Assembly: GCA_035942915.1 (NCBI GenBank)
Contig: DASZCR010000116.1
Location: 1 to 8,234 of the forward strand
Direction: 5' to 3'
Origin: DASZCR01 sp035942915
GTDB lineage: Bacteria > Acidobacteriota > Blastocatellia > Pyrinomonadales > Pyrinomonadaceae
DNA length: 8,234 nucleotides
In this document: piece after piece, positions 1 to 6,235 of the stretch
How the letters are laid out: each line of letters begins with the position of its first letter
Position numbering within the stretch: position 1 is the stretch's first letter
Made by a program: the position numbers and the translations under genes
Notes under the pieces: generated by a model
What the model saw: the letters and a program-made list of their open reading frames with translations, nothing else
Database searches by the model: none
Told to the model about the DNA's origin: nothing

Positions 1-228
1 GCCATCCACGAACTGCTCAACCTGTCGGACAACATCCGCGAGATGATTATCGAGCGGCGGCCGGGTTCGGAGGTGCGACGCGCAGCCGAGTCCGAGGGCT
101 TGAAGAGCCTGCGCGAGTCTGCCTTGCAGAAAGTCTTCCTCGGCGTCTCGACGCTGCACGAAATCAACCGCGTGACCTTCGTCGAAGAGATTAAGAGCGA
201 CGGCGAGCAGCCGAACAAAGTTAAATAA
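1..228 (+). CDS. GspE/PilB-family secretion ATPase, C-terminal fragment
   Basis: This is the last 75 codons of a gene that begins before the window. The reading frame is open from base 1 and ends at TAA 226-228. The sequence (AIHELLNLSDNIREMI at the start, then AAESEGLKSLRESALQKV and a G-VSTLHEINRVTF ending) matches the conserved tail of type II secretion / type IV pilus extension ATPases. That tail reads roughly: E-L-L...IR-x-I, a G-x-x-SL-x-x-x-A-x-x-KV segment, then G-x-T-x-x-E-x-x-R-V-T. These hexameric ATPases sit on the cytoplasmic face of the inner membrane and drive pilin or pseudopilin assembly. The Walker A and B motifs would lie upstream and cannot be checked. The secretin and pseudopilins that follow support the call. 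GspE and PilB cannot be told apart from this tail, so no symbol is given. Confidence 0.85.
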   Translation, partial: AIHELLNLSDNIREMIIERRPGSEVRRAAESEGLKSLRESALQKVFLGVSTLHEINRVTFVEEIKSDGEQPNKVK

Positions 229-272
229 GCGCGGACGCGACACTCCCCGCGCGCCGATTTGTCTGAAGGCAC

Positions 273-291
273 GCCTACCTGTTAGGCTTTT
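273..291 (+). terminator. weak intrinsic-terminator-like hairpin
   Basis: GCCTA (273-277) can pair with TAGGC (283-287) around a 5-base loop, followed immediately by four Ts (288-291). It lies 45 bases after the ATPase stop, where a terminator would be expected. The stem is only 5 bp and the T run is short, so termination could be inefficient or this could be chance. Confidence 0.3.
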
Positions 292-316
292 GGAACATCG
301 ACCGACGACCCGGCGT
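292..316 (+). promoter_or_regulatory. candidate ECF-type promoter upstream of the secretin
   Basis: GGAAC at 292-296 is followed by a 17-base spacer and CGT at 314-316, the pattern of many extracytoplasmic-function sigma promoters (GAAC-type -35 with a CGT-type -10). The same spacing occurs in the stronger match before the ECF sigma gene at 5567-5593. The motifs are short and the region is GC-rich, so a chance match is quite possible. Confidence 0.25.
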
Positions 317-457
317 GTAAACTTCTGCCGACGTGAGGGGACGCAATTCTTGCACCGCCCCGAAAGCGTCTGCGGCAGGTCGGGCGCTTCGGTTCGTGCC
401 TCGTCAGTCGAAGAATCTCGCACTCTTTTCCCGAAAGAGAGTCTCCGAAGGTAATAA

Positions 458-502
458 ATGACGGCCGGTTGTGCCCCGTTGGCCGCGTGCTTTATAAAGT
501 GA
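458..502 (+). CDS. possible 14-codon leader peptide ORF upstream of the secretin
   Basis: ATG at 458 opens a short frame encoding MTAGCAPLAACFIK, ending at TGA 500-502. A purine-rich GAAGGT (447-452) lies 5 bases before the ATG, a workable ribosome binding site. The stop codon overlaps the GAGGA (501-505) that precedes the secretin ATG at 511, so ribosomes finishing this ORF would stop on the secretin ribosome binding site, a geometry typical of translational coupling. The peptide has two cysteines and matches nothing I recognise. A 14-codon ORF can arise by chance, so this is tentative. Confidence 0.25.
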   Translation: MTAGCAPLAACFIK

Positions 503-510
503 GGAACGAC

Positions 511-3234
511 ATGAAATCTTTTGTTCGCGCGCGCACGATGACTGCGCTCCTGTTGGCCTTTTGCCTGCTGGCCGCCCCCATCACGGCGTCGGCAAAGAAG
601 GGCGAGAAGAACTACAAACTCGGCCTCGAAGCCGAGCGCGCGCAGCAATGGGAGAAGGCCGCGCAGGAGTTTGCGCTGGCCGTCGCCGCCAACCCTTCGG
701 ACACCGAGTATCAACTCCACTACCGCCGCGCCATCTTCAACGCCTCGCAGGTCTACATGCAGAAGGGGCGCGCGCTCTACGAAGCGGGCGACTACGTCGG
801 CGCTTACAACGCCTTCCGGCAGGCTTACGGCTACGACCCGGTCAACGAACTGGCCGCCTCCGAGATGAGGCGCATGCTCCGTCTTCAGCGCGAGAAGGAA
901 GGGCTTCCGGCAGACGACGAAGGCGGGACGAATGGGACAAACGGCGTGAACGGCGCACCGCGCGTCACGCCCTCGTCTTTCAACAGCAACAACGTCGGCG
1001 CACAGCGCCCCTCGACCGCCGCTTTGCCGACGCGCTCCGAACCCCTGCGGACGATTAACTACAGCAACCAAGACCTCGAAAGCGTCATCCGCAATCTCGC
1101 CGAAGAGCTTAATCTCAACGTCGTCTTCGACCAGAGTTTCGCGCAGACCAAACGCAACATCACGCTTCGTCTGAAGGACGTGACGGCCGCGCAGGCGCTC
1201 GACTACATCTTTCTCTCCTACGGTCTCTTCTTCCAGAAATTGTCGCGCCGCACCATCCTCGTCGCAGACCAATCGAAGCGTCCGCAGTACCAGCAACTCG
1301 TGCTGCGTACCTTCTACCTCTCGAACGTTGACCCGAACGACGCGCGCAACCTGATTATGACGGCGCTCCCGGCCAACGCCGGACGCCAGCCGCAGGTCGT
1401 CGTCAACAAGAACACCAACAGCATCACCGTCCGCGACACGCCGGAGAACGTCCGCATCATCGGCGAGCTTTTGCAGACCATCGACAAAGACCGCGTGGAG
1501 GTCGTGATGGAGGTCGCCATCTACGAGGTCTCGCGTCAGGACTTGTTGCAAATCGGCAACCAGATTGGCACGGCCGACACGCTCGGCAATCTTGGCGGCA
1601 TCCAGACCGGCTCGGTGCTCATCGGCGGCGGACGCCGCGTCATACAGGGTTCGGGCGCGGCCGCTGCGACCGTCCCGACCGCGCTCGGCGCAGCTATCCT
1701 CATCCCGGCCTCGACCATCACCGCATTGCAGAGCAAGGACAACACGCGGCTCGTCTTCTCGACGCAGGTGCACGCCTTCGACAACGAGAAGTCCGAAGTC
1801 AGAATCGGCGCGAAAGTTCCCGTCCAGACCGCCAGCGTCACGCCCTTTGGCCTGAGCAACCCGACGCCGACGACAGGCACGGGGACGGGCGTCACCGGCG
1901 GCGCGAGCGGCGTCTTCGGCGGCGGCTTCCCCGTCATCCAGTATGAAGACACGGGTCTCTCGCTCGACTTCACGCCGAAGGTTTATCCCGGTCAGGACGT
2001 GGAAGTGAAGATGGTCATCGAGACGAAGGACACGAGCGTGACCGGGTCGGGCGCGGCCAGCGCGCTGACGCCGACCTTCACGCAGCGCCGCATCACAGGC
2101 ACGGCGCGCGTTCCCGATAATCGCACGATGATGATTGCCAGCATCGCGCAGGACAGGCAGACGGACGGCCGCGCCGGTCTGCCGCTGCTCGGCCTCATCC
2201 CAGTCCTCGGCCGACTCTTCAGCACGCCGCGTCGCAACAACGTGCAGAGCGACATCGTGATAACGATGACGCCGCGCGTGCTGCGTGCGCCGCAGATTAC
2301 GCCGAGCGACCTCGAACCTCTCAAGAGCGGCTCGATGCAGTCGCCGACCTCCGAATCGCTCGAAGCTCTCGTGCAGGACGCAGACCGCGAAGACCAACTC
2401 GCAGCCGCGCGCCAACTTCCGAAGAGCGCCTCCGTCCAACTGCCGAATCAGGAGGAGGCCGTCACCTACGTCCCCGCGCCGAAGATACTCGCCGAGAGCG
2501 CCGCCGCCTCAGCTCAGGCAGCGAACACGGCGGGCGCGCCCACGCCGACCGCCGCGAGCCTCAAGACGGCCGCGCCGACGGCCGCACAGGTGGTCGCCAA
2601 CATCATGGGCAGCGCGTTGGCGCCGTCGCCCGCCGCCAACTCCCTGACGAGCGGAGCGCCCGCCGCGCCCGCAGTCGTGACGACGGCGACGACAACGACG
2701 ACACAGAGCGCAACTGCACCCGTCACCCAACCGGCTGCGACAACGACGACGACCGCACCGGCGGCCACACCCGCGACGATGACAAAGACGACCGCGCCCG
2801 CGCCGACTCAGGCGGAGCTATTGTTGCTGCCGGAGCAACAGGAGATGCGCGTCGGAGAGCGTCGGCGTTTGATGTTGATGCTCAGGACGGACGCGCCCAT
2901 CGGATTGGCGGCGGCGACGCTGCGCTTCGACCCGCGTCTGCTGGCCGTGCGCTCGGTCTCGCAAGGGACGCTCGGCGCTGACAAGGCGCTGGCGCCCGTC
3001 GTCACACATACGATAGACCCGTCCGGCGTGCTCGTCGTCTCGGTCGCACCGGCTGCGGGCGCGTCGCCGCTGACGGGGGCAGGACTCCTGCTCATCATCG
3101 AGGTTGAAGGGCTGGGCGTCGGCGAGAGCGTCTTCAACTTCGACGCCGGCAAGGTGCATCTCGTCGCGTCGGATGGTCGCGCCGTGCAGGTGAAGGTCAA
3201 CGAAAGCCGTCTGAAGGTCGCAGCGGCGCAGTAG
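511..3234 (+). CDS. gspD: type II secretion/type IV pilus secretin with C-terminal cohesin-like domain
   Basis: The product is an outer-membrane secretin of 907 aa. ATG 511 is preferred because GAGGA (501-505) lies 5 bases upstream and a clean signal peptide begins at MKSFVRAR (hydrophobic LLLAFCLLAA, cleavage after ASA near residue 29). A TTG at 469 would add 14 residues ahead of the signal peptide. Order of parts: a TPR-like helical region (about 33-130), a low-complexity Asn/Gly/Ser linker, an STN/N0-type domain (about 181-258, INYSNQDLESVIRNLAEEL), an N1-type domain (about 263-330, ending LLQTIDKDRVEV), and the secretin core (about 331-594) with the signature GLPLLGLIPVLGRLF and the ending MTPRVL. 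An Ala/Pro/Thr-rich stretch (about 620-765) links to a beta-rich domain (about 769-907) resembling a type I cohesin. The core is certain. The cohesin call rests on pattern only. GspD versus PilQ is unresolved; the adjacent GspG-like genes favour GspD. Confidence 0.9.
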   Translation: MKSFVRARTMTALLLAFCLLAAPITASAKKGEKNYKLGLEAERAQQWEKAAQEFALAVAANPSDTEYQLHYRRAIFNASQVYMQKGRALYEAGDYVGAYNAFRQAYGYDPVNELAASEMRRMLRLQREKEGLPADDEGGTNGTNGVNGAPRVTPSSFNSNNVGAQRPSTAALPTRSEPLRTINYSNQDLESVIRNLAEELNLNVVFDQSFAQTKRNITLRLKDVTAAQALDYIFLSYGLFFQKLSRRTILVADQSKRPQYQQLVLRTFYLSNVDPNDARNLIMTALPANAGRQPQVVVNKNTNSITVRDTPENVRIIGELLQTIDKDRVEVVMEVAIYEVSRQDLLQIGNQIGTADTLGNLGGIQTGSVLIGGGRRVIQGSGAAAATVPTALGAAILIPASTITALQSKDNTRLVFSTQVHAFDNEKSEVRIGAKVPVQTASVTPFGLSNPTPTTGTGTGVTGGASGVFGGGFPVIQYEDTGLSLDFTPKVYPGQDVEVKMVIETKDTSVTGSGAASALTPTFTQRRITGTARVPDNRTMMIASIAQDRQTDGRAGLPLLGLIPVLGRLFSTPRRNNVQSDIVITMTPRVLRAPQITPSDLEPLKSGSMQSPTSESLEALVQDADREDQLAAARQLPKSASVQLPNQEEAVTYVPAPKILAESAAASAQAANTAGAPTPTAASLKTAAPTAAQVVANIMGSALAPSPAANSLTSGAPAAPAVVTTATTTTTQSATAPVTQPAATTTTTAPAATPATMTKTTAPAPTQAELLLLPEQQEMRVGERRRLMLMLRTDAPIGLAAATLRFDPRLLAVRSVSQGTLGADKALAPVVTHTIDPSGVLVVSVAPAAGASPLTGAGLLLIIEVEGLGVGESVFNFDAGKVHLVASDGRAVQVKVNESRLKVAAAQ
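2680..2800 (+). repeat. Thr/Ala/Pro low-complexity tract in the secretin linker
   Basis: The linker between secretin core and cohesin-like domain contains short runs of ACG/ACA codons (for example 2685-2705 and 2740-2760) giving stretches of four to six threonines mixed with Ala and Pro. Such trinucleotide-rich tracts change length by slippage. In the protein it would be a flexible, extended spacer. Confidence 0.6.
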
Positions 3235-3281
3235 ACGCAGCAGCAGCGGCGGTAGTCGTGAGAGACGCAGAGGAAGCGAAG

Positions 3282-3998
3282 ATGTGGAAGAGGCTCAGAG
3301 GAGGAGCGCGACGCGTGCGGCGAGTGGCCGCGCAGCAGACCGCTTCATCTCCGGCCGCTGCGCACGCTCTGCGACGTTCGTCCGGCGGATGGACGCTTAT
3401 CGAGTTGGTCGTCGTCATCACGATACTGTCGATTCTGTCGGTCGGCGTCATCCCGCTCGTCAAGACCTCCGTGCGACGCCAGCGCGAACTTCGTCTGCGC
3501 GAGACGCTCAGGGAGATGCGCGAGGCCATCAAGGAGTTTCACCGAGACACGGTCGGGATGCAGTGCACGGGCATCGGCGGCGCAGGCGGGGGCGCCGCAG
3601 TTCCGGGCGCAAACCCGCAGCAGCAGCAACAGCAGATACCGACGATTGACCCGCGCAGCAGGGTCGTCATCAGCGATTGCACCATCTTCGGCGTCGATAA
3701 TCCAGACCGCTATCCGCCGAGTCTGGAAACGCTCGTCGAGGGCGTCAACGTCGTCTCGCGCACGACGCCGCAGGTCGCCGCCGGGGCGCAGGCGACAGAC
3801 AATAAACTGCTCTCGACGAAGAAGAAGGTCTATCTGCGACAGATTCCGGTAGACCCCGTGACGGGCAAAGCCGAGTGGGATTTGCGCTCGTGCTACGACC
3901 CGGCGGACGCCTCCTCTTGGGGCGGCGAGAACGTCTTTGACGTGCGCTCGAAGGCCGAAGGCGAGGCGCTCAACGGAGAGAAATATAGTGATTGGTAG
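3282..3998 (+). CDS. GspG-like pseudopilin with unusually long leader
   Basis: The product is a prepilin-like protein of 238 aa that would be cut by a prepilin peptidase and built into a pseudopilus. ATG 3282 is preferred over the in-frame GTG 3258 because GAGGA is spaced 7 bases before it. The class III signal is SGG|WTLIELVVVITILSIL: Gly at -1 (residue 36), Trp instead of the usual Phe at +1, Glu at +5, then a hydrophobic helix. The leader is about 36 aa and rich in Arg, against the usual 6-20. After the helix comes a charged amphipathic stretch (RRQRELRLRETLREMREAI), a Gly-rich insert with six glutamines encoded by CAG/CAA at 3618-3635, and a globular part containing IPVDPVTGKAEW and ending EKYSDW. 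The DP-TG motif and aromatic ending recur in the next gene, so the two look like diverged tandem paralogues. The next gene starts inside its 3' end. Confidence 0.85.
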   Translation: MWKRLRGGARRVRRVAAQQTASSPAAAHALRRSSGGWTLIELVVVITILSILSVGVIPLVKTSVRRQRELRLRETLREMREAIKEFHRDTVGMQCTGIGGAGGGAAVPGANPQQQQQQIPTIDPRSRVVISDCTIFGVDNPDRYPPSLETLVEGVNVVSRTTPQVAAGAQATDNKLLSTKKKVYLRQIPVDPVTGKAEWDLRSCYDPADASSWGGENVFDVRSKAEGEALNGEKYSDW

Positions 3999-4392
3999 AG
4001 CACATCTAGCGCGCGGCTTCACGCTGCTCGAACTGATGATTGTCATCTCGATAATCATCATCCTCGCGCTCATCGTGCTGCCGAAGTACAACGAGACGGT
4101 GCAGGCCGCCAAGGAGGCGACGCTCAGAGACAACCTCCACCAGATGCGCAAGATGATTGACCAGTATGCGGCCGACAAGGGGCGTCTGCCGCAATCGCTC
4201 GACGACCTTGTGACGGCGGGCTATCTCGGCAAGATACCGCCCGACCCGATGACCGGCGAGCCGAACTGGACGCCCGTCTGGGGCGAAGACCCGAACTCGC
4301 CTGAAGGCGGGCAAGGACTCGTCAACGTCTGTAGCTCGTCTTCAGACCAATCGGCCGACGGCTCACCCTACAACGACTGTTCGCGCTGGTGA
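3988..4392 (+). CDS. gspG: GspG-like major pseudopilin
   Basis: The product is a 134-aa type II secretion pseudopilin, close to the usual GspG size. The start chosen is GTG 3988, with GGAGAG (3975-3980) 7 bases upstream. It overlaps the previous gene by 11 bases, so translational coupling is likely. An upstream ATG at 3937 lacks that support and lengthens the leader. The leader is 10 residues (MIGRAHLARG), cut before FTLLELMIVISIIIILALIV, with Phe +1 and Glu +5. The helix continues into YNETVQAAKEATLRDNLHQM, then a small domain with the GspG-type segment LVTAGYLGKIPPDPMTGEPNW and an acidic Gly-rich loop (WGEDPNSPEGG) near where GspG proteins bind calcium. Two cysteines near the C terminus (NVC and NDC) could form a disulfide. 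This is the more canonical of the two pseudopilins. Confidence 0.88.
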   Translation: MIGRAHLARGFTLLELMIVISIIIILALIVLPKYNETVQAAKEATLRDNLHQMRKMIDQYAADKGRLPQSLDDLVTAGYLGKIPPDPMTGEPNWTPVWGEDPNSPEGGQGLVNVCSSSSDQSADGSPYNDCSRW

Positions 4393-4460
4393 CACGGAAC
4401 AGTTTGCAGACAACGGTCGTGAGTCGGCAGGGGAATCCCGCTCATCACTCAGCACTTCTT

Positions 4461-5468
4461 ATGTCCAGTCCCTTCAGAAAATTGATTGACCCGAAACTGC
4501 CGTCGGCGGCCGTCGGTCTCTCCGGCGAGGGCGCGGGCGTCGTGTCTCTGGACAGGCGGCGCGGGCAGTTCGTCGTCAAGCGCGCGGGCTACGTGCCGCT
4601 GCCCGAAGGCTTGCTGCGCCCCGGCTTCGACGAAGGCAACGTCTCGGACACGGCCGAGTTGGCCGACACGCTCGGCGAGTTGGTGACGAGCGTCGGTCTC
4701 TCGAACCGCCATCGCTGGTCGGTCGCGCTGCCCGAAGCTGCGACGCACACCTCGATTCTGACGCTTGAGAGCGCGCCTGCTTCGCGGCAAGAGCGCGAGG
4801 AGATGTTGCGCTGGAAGGCCGAGCGCGCGGTCGGCGTCCCGCTCGACGAGTTACGCGTCGGGCGCGACGAATTGCGCGCCGATGCGCAGGGGCGTCCGCG
4901 CTATCTGCTGACGGCCGTCCGCCTCTCTGTGCTCGCCGAATACGAAGAGGTCTTCGCCACGCTCGGCTGGCACGCAGGACTCATCCTGCCCCGTCACGTC
5001 GGCGAAGCATGGTGGCTGCTCAAGGACGACCGGAACGCACGAAGTGCGTTGGCGACCGATTCGCTGCTTGTCAGTTCGCACCGCGAAGGCTTCACGGCCG
5101 TCGTCCTACGCGACGGCGAACCGCTGCTGGTGCGCAATGTCGCGTGCGAAGCCGAAGACCGCGCGGACGAACTCTACCGCTTCCTGCTCTTTTACCGCGA
5201 CCGCAACCTGCCCGCGACGGCTGCCGCCGAGACGACCGCGCCGCTCGCACAAGACCTCTCTGCCGGTATGGGCGACACCATCGAGCGCCTCCTCGTCGCA
5301 GGCGAGGGTCTCGACCCGCGCGAAGCTTCGGCCATCATCTCCGAGACGCTCTCGGCCGTCCCGCACATGCTCGACGCCGCAGACGTGCGCCTCTCGCTCC
5401 CGGCCAGCGAACTCGACTTCAACCAGATGGCCGCTCCCGCCGGACTGGCCGCCCTCGCCTGGGCGTAG
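4461..5468 (+). CDS. pilM: PilM/GspL-like actin-fold assembly protein, divergent
   Basis: The product is a soluble protein of 335 aa resembling PilM, the actin-like cytoplasmic component that links pilus or secretion ATPases to the inner-membrane PilN/PilO (GspL/GspM) platform. Support comes from the segments SVALPEAATHTSILTLESAP, REEMLRWKAERAVGVPLDEL and YLLTAVRLSVLAEYEEVF, which follow the PilM pattern of an LP-x-x strand, a conserved E-M-x-x-W/I-x-x-E-x-x-x-x-x-P-x-x-E helix, and a regulator-type strand, plus the downstream strand AVVLRDGEPLLVRNV. The usual N-terminal D-I-G nucleotide-binding motif is replaced by AAVGLSGEGAG, and the second D-x-G element near residue 195 is also not canonical, so ATP binding is doubtful. 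There is no membrane helix. Start is uncertain: ATG 4461 fits the domain boundary but has no clear ribosome binding site; GTG 4419 and GTG 4389 are in frame. No PilN or PilO gene follows. Confidence 0.7.
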   Translation: MSSPFRKLIDPKLPSAAVGLSGEGAGVVSLDRRRGQFVVKRAGYVPLPEGLLRPGFDEGNVSDTAELADTLGELVTSVGLSNRHRWSVALPEAATHTSILTLESAPASRQEREEMLRWKAERAVGVPLDELRVGRDELRADAQGRPRYLLTAVRLSVLAEYEEVFATLGWHAGLILPRHVGEAWWLLKDDRNARSALATDSLLVSSHREGFTAVVLRDGEPLLVRNVACEAEDRADELYRFLLFYRDRNLPATAAAETTAPLAQDLSAGMGDTIERLLVAGEGLDPREASAIISETLSAVPHMLDAADVRLSLPASELDFNQMAAPAGLAALAWA

Positions 5469-5479
5469 AAATTAGGAGT

Positions 5480-5557
5480 GATGGGTGAGAGGTGATAAGT
5501 GATAGGAGAAAGGCTTTTTCTTATCACCCATCACCCATCACCTATCACCTCTCACTT
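5480..5557 (+). repeat. inverted array of 7-bp repeats
   Basis: Four heptads on the left (5480-5507: GATGGGT, GAGAGGT, GATAAGT, GATAGGA) face five heptads of the complementary sense on the right (5523-5557: ATCACCC, ATCACCC, ATCACCT, ATCACCT, CTCACTT). The spacer is AGAAAGGCTTTTTCTT-like. Exact complementarity includes a 13-bp arm (5485-5497 with 5543-5555). Because the unit repeats, several pairing registers are possible. It fills most of the gap between the PilM-like gene and the sigma factor. It could act as a transcription barrier or terminator for the secretion operon, or be a dispersed genome repeat; the sequence alone does not decide. Confidence 0.85.
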
Positions 5558-5566
5558 ATTGCCCCT

Positions 5567-5593
5567 TGAAACTTTCCACGCCGCGCGCGCGTA
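5567..5593 (+). promoter_or_regulatory. ECF sigma-type promoter TGAAAC-N17-CGTA
   Basis: TGAAAC at 5567-5572 is followed by a 17-base spacer and CGTA at 5590-5593. This matches the well-known ECF promoter pattern (for example Bacillus SigW: TGAAAC, 16-17 bases, CGTA). It lies directly before an ECF sigma gene, where autoregulated promoters of this family are normally found. Transcription would start at about 5600, leaving only a few bases before ATG 5607 or 5613, which fits the absence of a Shine-Dalgarno sequence there. Function is inferred. Confidence 0.6.
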
Positions 5594-5606
5594 ACACGTT
5601 TGCATC

Positions 5607-6224
5607 ATGCGCATGAGTGCTCACGCAGTTTCCCCCGACAATTTTGCGTCACTGGCTGATAGCGACCTCGTGGTGCGCGCCATCGCGGGGCGCGAGGAGA
5701 GCTTCGAGGAGTTGGTCAGACGCTACCAGCGCCCGCTCGTCGCCTACGTCTACCGGATGGTCGGCGACTACGACGCCGCCCTCGACCTCACGCAGGAGGT
5801 CTTCATCAAGGTCTACGGCTCGCTGGCGCGCTACCGCTCCGAGTTCAAGTTCTCGACGTGGATTTACCGCATCGCGCACAACGCAGCGGTTGACCACCTG
5901 CGGCGCTCGAACAGCGCGCGGCTCGAAGAGCTCGAACAGGAGTCCGACTCCGGCGGCCTCTACGAGAAGCCTCTGGCGAGCAACCAGCCGTCGCCGGAGA
6001 TGTTGAGCGAACGCGCCGAGCGGCGCGCCGAAATCGAAGAGGTGGTCGAACGTCTGCCGCCGGCCTACCGCGAGTTAATCGTCCTGCGCCACGCGCTCGA
6101 TTTCAGCTACGACGAGATTGCGGAAGTCACCGGGCTTCCGTTAGGGACGGTCAAAAACCGCATCTTTCGCGCGCGCGAGGCGATGCGCTCCGAACTTCTC
6201 GCGCGCGGTATCACGGGCATGTAG
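5607..6224 (+). CDS. ECF-family RNA polymerase sigma factor
   Basis: The product is a 205-aa alternative sigma factor of group 4 (extracytoplasmic function), with only regions 2 and 4 as usual. Region 2 spans about residues 32-98, with FEELVRRYQRPLVAYVYRMV, the core-binding DYDAALDLTQEVFIKVY and the promoter-melting/-10 recognition stretch FKFSTWIYRIAHNAAVDHLR. An acidic linker follows (LEELEQESDSGG), then region 4 at about 142-199, with LPPAYRELIVLRHALDFSYDEIAEVTGLP and the recognition helix GTVKNRIFRAREAM that reads the -35 element. ATG 5607 is used; ATG 5613 in frame is equally good and neither has a ribosome binding site. A TGAAAC-N17-CGTA promoter lies just upstream, so self-activation is likely. 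The next gene, 11 bases on, encodes the probable anti-sigma partner. Confidence 0.95.
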   Translation: MRMSAHAVSPDNFASLADSDLVVRAIAGREESFEELVRRYQRPLVAYVYRMVGDYDAALDLTQEVFIKVYGSLARYRSEFKFSTWIYRIAHNAAVDHLRRSNSARLEELEQESDSGGLYEKPLASNQPSPEMLSERAERRAEIEEVVERLPPAYRELIVLRHALDFSYDEIAEVTGLPLGTVKNRIFRAREAMRSELLARGITGM

Positions 6225-6235
6225 GTGAGTGTGAA

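Larger units (their letters stand above)
229..510 (+). other. intergenic/leader region before the secretin gene
   Basis: This 282-base gap separates the ATPase stop from the preferred secretin start. In order it contains a short hairpin with four Ts (273-291), a GGAAC-N17-CGT promoter-like pair (292-316), a hairpin with 6-bp stem CTCTTT/AAAGAG (423-439), and a 14-codon ORF (458-502) with its own Shine-Dalgarno-like GAAGGT. These sit as expected for a transcript ending after the ATPase and a new one starting before the secretin with a leader of about 180 bases. I recognised no known riboswitch class in it. Confidence 0.5.

Noticed and set aside
239..249. The 11-mer GACACTCCCCG occurs at 239-249 and again at 8171-8181, both outside genes
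   Set aside because: In a window of this length several 11-base matches are expected by chance, and the flanks do not match.
317..510. Secretin leader considered as a cyclic-di-GMP riboswitch because the downstream genes are pilus/secretion genes
   Set aside because: The conserved GEMM core segments (the GCAAA-type and CACAGGG-like stretches) are not present and the stems seen do not form the expected junction.
469..510. TTG 469 as the start of the secretin
   Set aside because: It has no properly spaced ribosome binding site and puts 14 residues before a complete signal peptide, whereas ATG 511 has GAGGA at good spacing.
3345..4178. Long open frame on the minus strand (277 codons) opposite the two pseudopilins
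   Set aside because: It mirrors the codon pattern of the real + strand genes, has no recognisable domain, and covers two well-supported pseudopilin genes. High-GC DNA often gives such antisense frames.
5009..5488. Alternative + strand frames of 143-159 codons inside the PilM-like gene
   Set aside because: The translations are extremely rich in Arg, Pro and Ser, the mark of a wrong frame in GC-rich DNA, while the chosen frame shows family-like segments.
5480..5557. Heptamer array considered as a CRISPR array
   Set aside because: Units are 7 bases and contiguous without unique spacers of 25-40 bases, and no cas gene is present.
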